Assembly (NCBI GenBank): GCA_024280485.1
Contig: JAJRQB010000013.1
Span: 1 to 64,000, forward strand
Direction of reading: 5' to 3'
DNA: 64,000 nucleotides
Origin: Deltaproteobacteria bacterium
GTDB lineage: Bacteria > Desulfobacterota > Desulfuromonadia > Desulfuromonadales > Geopsychrobacteraceae
Shown: piece after piece, positions 60,822-64,000 of the stretch
How positions within the stretch are numbered: the stretch's first letter is position 1
Layout of the letters: every line of letters begins with the position of its first letter
The notes under the pieces: model-generated
The model's input: the letters and a program-made list of their open reading frames with translations, nothing else
Told to the model about the DNA's origin: nothing
Databases searched by the model: none
Position numbers and translations under genes: made by a program

Positions 60822-61359
60822 CAATGTTGAACACTACACCTTCTCATCAACAGATGCCTTGTTTTTTGATACAAACATATGGCTTTCAATTTATGGACCT
60901 GTACCATACCTGAGAAAACGATCTCAAAAATACTCATCATGTATGAGGGATGTCTTGGTGGCAGGAGCTAAAATCAATATTGATTCCATGATAATATCTG
61001 AATTCATCAATAGATTTTCAAAGATTGAATTTGATCGGTTCAGTGGAAAGTTCAGCGGGAAATATAATAGCTACAAGGCCTTCAGGAATTCAAAAGACTT
61101 CAAGCCAACTGCTGAAGAAATATCGATTGCGGTTGGGAAAATATTAAAAAATTGCACCAAGTGCGAGATAGAATTCTCTGTAATCGATATGGGGGATTTG
61201 ATGAATGAATTTGCAAATGGCGGTGTTGATTTCAATGACCAAATGCTAGCTGAATTATGTGCTAAACAAGGATTTACATTAGTGACGGATGATGGTGATT
61301 TCAAGTGTAGTCAAATTGAAATATTAACAGCCAATCCGAGATTGCTGATCAAAAAATAA
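60811..61359 (+). CDS. PIN-domain ribonuclease-like protein
   Basis: A 182-residue PIN domain. The acidic positions are in place: Asp 20 in FFDTNIW, Glu in MIISEFIN, Asp in VDFNDQMLAEL and the Asp pair in VTDDGDFKC. PIN proteins of the VapC kind are metal-dependent RNases. There is no antitoxin gene of the usual VapB kind before it; instead the preceding gene is the STAS-like protein, whose stop it overlaps by 11 bases. ATG 60811 is preferred to 60796 because GAGG is 8 bases upstream. Confidence 0.83.
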   Translation: MTISNVEHYTFSSTDALFFDTNIWLSIYGPVPYLRKRSQKYSSCMRDVLVAGAKINIDSMIISEFINRFSKIEFDRFSGKFSGKYNSYKAFRNSKDFKPTAEEISIAVGKILKNCTKCEIEFSVIDMGDLMNEFANGGVDFNDQMLAELCAKQGFTLVTDDGDFKCSQIEILTANPRLLIKK

Positions 61360-61894
61360 CAAAATCACGTATTTCTAAAGAAGGGCTGTATTGCAACCAG
61401 GATTGGCTCGACCAAACTCATGTCAACAAGCCCCAAAAGAGCCTGCCCTCTTTTATCTAGTCCGCACATCCATTCCATCCGACATCAGAAACCAGCCCCC
61501 TAGAACTATGGGATCGTGTCCCGGCCATCAAAAATCATGGAATTGCTTTTTGTCACAATTTAAGAACATTTTGGATAATTCAGCCAGCGGCTTTTCTACT
61601 GGGTGGTCTTGGTTGTCCTGATGGTTCAGGCCATTGAATACATCTGACATTTCCTCTTCCGCCCACCAATGAACATCAAATCTTACATCAATAATCTGTA
61701 AGCAGCTGAAAATTAGTCATAACCAGAGAATTGCTTATCCTCTAGTGGTAATTATCTCGCATATTTAAGCGCGATTTACTAGAATGCACAGCGTGAAATG
61801 TTGGAGGGACATTCACCCTTTCCTCCTTACATAGACCCCCAAATTTCAAAACAAAATTGTATACAGCTAAAACCAAAGTGAGCATCTGGTAAAT
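61360..61894. other. Gap between the PIN cassette and brxA, with one possible tiny ORF
   Basis: About 535 bases. On the minus strand 61528-61650 can encode 40 residues (MSDVFNGLNHQDNQDHPVEK, and on to QFHDF) with GGAAGAGG just before the ATG; the frame stays open upstream and reads FDVHWWAEEE, so it may be the tail of a decayed gene. It matches nothing I know. An open frame at 61391-61621 on the plus strand lacks a ribosome site and is not supported. No strong promoter for brxA is seen. Confidence 0.4.
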
Positions 61895-62695
61895 ATGGAT
61901 CAAGTTCTGCCACGAGAAAATAATTATGACACCACTATTAATATTATCGGTGGGTTAAGAGACTGTGGCCTTCTTTATGGGGCGATTGAGTCTCATTTCA
62001 ACAAAGACGACTCTCTCCGTGAGCTGATATCAGAGAGAAATGAATTCAACCTTAGAACCGAGAAAAGTCGAACCCGTATCGAACGAGCTATCAATGAATC
62101 TTTCCTCGATTTCAAAAGCCAAGATCACGAGGATTTAATTCAAAGCATATTCACTGGAAATGCACCTCTCCATGAAAAGCAGTTGATCCTGCTTTGGCAG
62201 TTTACTTTGTCCAATCGACTGTTCCGGGAAATCACTTTGCAGGTGTTTATCAAAGGGTATTTTTCAGGAAGAATAAATCTGACAAAAGACGACATCATTG
62301 CTTATTTGAAAGAATTCCTGGTCCAAAATAAGCAGCTTGAGCTCGACTGGTCCGAAAGCACAATAAGCACTCTGTCAACCAAGTACCTTAATCTCATGAC
62401 GAAGTTTAACTTTCTTGAGGGGGCTCGCAAAAAATCATACCGACATACGAACATTTCATCAGAGTCGTTGGTTTTATTCCTTTATTTTACCCAATTGTAT
62501 GCGCCAAATAGCAGCAACATTTTGACAAATGATTTGCTGCCCCTCTCTTTTGTGACGCAAGAAGATATTCAGGATCGACTCAAGAAGCTTTCAATTAAAG
62601 GCTTATTTAATATGAATTTCAACGGAGTTGCTTTGAACATCGAGTTAACCCATAGCTTTAAGGGGATCTGTAATGTCCTATATGGCCGACCATAA
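61895..62695 (+). CDS. brxA: BREX protein BrxA (DUF1819)
   Basis: A 266-residue DUF1819 protein, the first gene of type 1 BREX loci. The layout fits: an N-terminal segment NIIGGLRDCGLLYGAIESHF, a helical middle (QLILLWQFTLSNRLFREITL), and ELTHSFKGICNVLYGR at the C-terminus. BrxA is a small DNA-binding-like helical protein needed for defence in several BREX systems. It overlaps brxB by 23 bases. The ribosome site is weak. Confidence 0.88.
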   Translation: MDQVLPRENNYDTTINIIGGLRDCGLLYGAIESHFNKDDSLRELISERNEFNLRTEKSRTRIERAINESFLDFKSQDHEDLIQSIFTGNAPLHEKQLILLWQFTLSNRLFREITLQVFIKGYFSGRINLTKDDIIAYLKEFLVQNKQLELDWSESTISTLSTKYLNLMTKFNFLEGARKKSYRHTNISSESLVLFLYFTQLYAPNSSNILTNDLLPLSFVTQEDIQDRLKKLSIKGLFNMNFNGVALNIELTHSFKGICNVLYGRP

Positions 62696-63221
62696 GCAAA
62701 AATTCGATGACCTGCAATACCACATAAAAAATCAAAATCAGTTAAGGAGGCAGGCTAATGGAGGCAACAGTATCCTTTTTTCCTGTCTGCCGGACGAAGA
62801 GCAACTCTACATAGAGCAAGCAAGAGAGCTGTATCAGGAAAAAGCTGAGTTTATAGATGTGAGCAAGTTGCTTGTGAAATTCATTGATGAGGAAGGGTGG
62901 GACTCCTTTGCTGAGTATTATCATGACTTCCAAAGCACGCCCCATTTAATTTTTCGATCAGATGATCCCTCCACGGACTTGTTTGACATGATTATTGATG
63001 AAATTGAAATGTCCAGCAAGAATGACAAGATTCCATTCTTGGTAAGGACAGGTTGTCTCTTCGGGACAGGTATCGAAAATGTAAATATTATGGAGCACAA
63101 AACGGTCATGAATCTTCGACACCCGTTAGTGATCTTCTACCCCTCCCGAGTTGAAAACGACAACCTCTATTTTCTAAATTTTAAGCATGCATCGAAATAT
63201 CGCTGCACACTGGTTAATTAA
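62673..63221 (+). CDS. brxB: BREX protein BrxB (DUF1788)
   Basis: A 182-residue DUF1788 protein, second gene of BREX. Recognisable are KFDDLQYHIKNQNQLRRQAN near the start, the LPDEEQLYIEQARELYQEK helix, and RTGCLFGTGIENVNIMEH followed by PLVIFYPSRV. BrxB is thought to be a structural partner of BrxC and PglZ. ATG 62673 follows AAGGGG and lies within brxA. Confidence 0.9.
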   Translation: MSYMADHKQKFDDLQYHIKNQNQLRRQANGGNSILFSCLPDEEQLYIEQARELYQEKAEFIDVSKLLVKFIDEEGWDSFAEYYHDFQSTPHLIFRSDDPSTDLFDMIIDEIEMSSKNDKIPFLVRTGCLFGTGIENVNIMEHKTVMNLRHPLVIFYPSRVENDNLYFLNFKHASKYRCTLVN

Positions 63222-63232
63222 GGGGCTTACTA

Positions 63233-64000
63233 ATGACTAAGATACATGAAATTTTGACTCTGGATCTCCAGGAAGACATTAAGAATGTCATCGACCTGGA
63301 AGACCGCTCCGAATTGGAAATTCAGCAGGAGCTGGAGTCTTATATCGTTACTGAAGGTATTAGCCGCCATCTTTACAACTTCACCAATCAGTTCACCTCA
63401 AACATAAAAGAGACTGGTGTTTGGTTATCCGGGTTTTACGGTTCAGGAAAGTCTTACTTTGGGAAAATGCTGGGCTATATCTTAGACAACCCAGTCATTA
63501 ACGGCACTCCCGCGAGGGATCGATTCATGCTGCGGCTAAAGGGTGTGGCCGATGAAAATCTGATTGAGAATGCGATACGCAATTTGGACTCCATCAACAG
63601 TCGTGTCGTCTTTCTGGATGTGGCCAAGCAGAATACAGATCGTGGCTTGGCTTTCACCCTGTTTGCCAACTTTTTGAAAAATCTTGGGTTCAGAGATGAT
63701 ATTTACGGATATATAGAGTTTGATCTCTTTATCGAGGGGAAATACGAAGAGTTTAAAAGCAAGGCAAAAGAGCTAGAAGGCAAGGAATGGAGTGAACTTA
63801 AAAAAAGCAACCGGCTAGTTGCCAAAGTCATGCGCAGTGTTTTTGGTTCAATGGGCTACAGCGAAGACGACTACAAAGACACTTATAAGGTTTACGACTC
63901 TGCTATCAATGATTTTTCTGCTAGCAAGTTCAAGGCTGAATTGGAGAAATATTTAAAATATAGTCCTGATGAGACACTCGTCTTTGTTTTTGATGAAGCT
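63233..64000 (+). CDS. brxC: BREX P-loop ATPase BrxC, cut by window edge
   Basis: The first 256 residues of BrxC, a very large (about 1200 residues in complete systems) P-loop ATPase of BREX. A conserved N-terminus with LYNFTNQFTSNIKETGVWLS is followed by Walker A in SGFYGSGKSYFGKM at about 68-80; the window ends at the Walker B TLVFVFDEA. The ATG at 63233 has AAGGGG upstream and is 11 bases past brxB. The remaining BREX genes (pglX methyltransferase, pglZ phosphatase, brxL or equivalents) would lie beyond the window. Confidence 0.93.
   Translation, partial: MTKIHEILTLDLQEDIKNVIDLEDRSELEIQQELESYIVTEGISRHLYNFTNQFTSNIKETGVWLSGFYGSGKSYFGKMLGYILDNPVINGTPARDRFMLRLKGVADENLIENAIRNLDSINSRVVFLDVAKQNTDRGLAFTLFANFLKNLGFRDDIYGYIEFDLFIEGKYEEFKSKAKELEGKEWSELKKSNRLVAKVMRSVFGSMGYSEDDYKDTYKVYDSAINDFSASKFKAELEKYLKYSPDETLVFVFDEA

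Noticed and set aside
61391-61621. Plus-strand frame of 76 codons before brxA
   Set aside because: No ribosome site; the opposite strand has a better coding-like frame, itself only weakly supported.
1-64000. CRISPR array
   Set aside because: No series of regularly spaced direct repeats was seen in the window.

Overview
The window reads as the chromosome of a Gram-negative bacterium, most likely a Desulfuromonadales-type (Geobacter/Pelobacter/Desulfuromonas-like) member of the former deltaproteobacteria. The grounds are an outer-membrane gene set (lnt, MlaA, a porin, lipoproteins), a TatT-type TRAP transporter, HEAT/HD-GYP signalling proteins, a cytochrome P460 and many low-potential Fe-S proteins. 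The taxonomy is inference, because no rRNA or tRNA gene was found.

Layout. 0-1.7 kb: MoxR ATPase and a DUF58 protein (apparent frameshift, cut by the window edge). 1.8-10.7 kb: AMP-forming acyl-CoA synthetase, a TPR protein with a DUF5710 protein, an M16C metalloprotease and the rRNA methyltransferase RlmKL. 10.7-14.3 kb: a four-gene TRAP operon (TatT lipoprotein, binding protein, small and large permeases). 14.3-28.4 kb: a directon on the minus strand of fourteen recognised genes plus one possible small gene. It starts with arsenite methyltransferase arsM and runs through an aquaporin, a glutaredoxin, a flavin reductase, a radical SAM protein, a TAXI binding protein, an alpha/beta hydrolase, MlaA, a zinc-ribbon protein, a CCG-domain Fe-S protein, a ferredoxin-fused glutamate synthase-like protein, an acetolactate synthase-like TPP enzyme, an aldehyde dehydrogenase and a papain-like amidase. 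Many of these genes overlap by a few bases. 28.7-36 kb: a VCBS-like secreted protein, a porin, a 47-residue zinc-ribbon lipoprotein, cytochrome P460, and a six-gene operon running from a TetR regulator through an AhpD-like protein, NrtS, a flavoprotein and a tautomerase to a Crp/Fnr regulator. 36-41.7 kb: ettA, HD-GYP and HEAT genes. 41.8-52.5 kb: the conserved phoH-pgpH-ybeY-corC-lnt block and an aapJQMP amino-acid ABC transporter. 52.5-58.5 kb: short metabolic genes, a Na/Pi symporter, a Bax inhibitor-1 protein and a PQQ-dependent sugar dehydrogenase.

From about 58.5 kb to the end the sequence turns A+T-rich and looks like a defence island. After a gene-free stretch with a MITE-like inverted repeat comes a compact cassette: a small leader ORF, a STAS/GHKL-ATPase protein, a DUF4325 STAS-like protein and a PIN-domain nuclease. 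After another gene-poor gap, brxA, brxB and the start of brxC begin a BREX phage-defence locus that runs off the window.

The strongest candidates for undescribed biology are the ATPase-STAS-PIN cassette beside BREX, which resembles a partner-switching module wired to an RNase, and the long arsM-led directon that joins arsenic methylation genes to redox, lipid-transport and carbon-metabolism genes.
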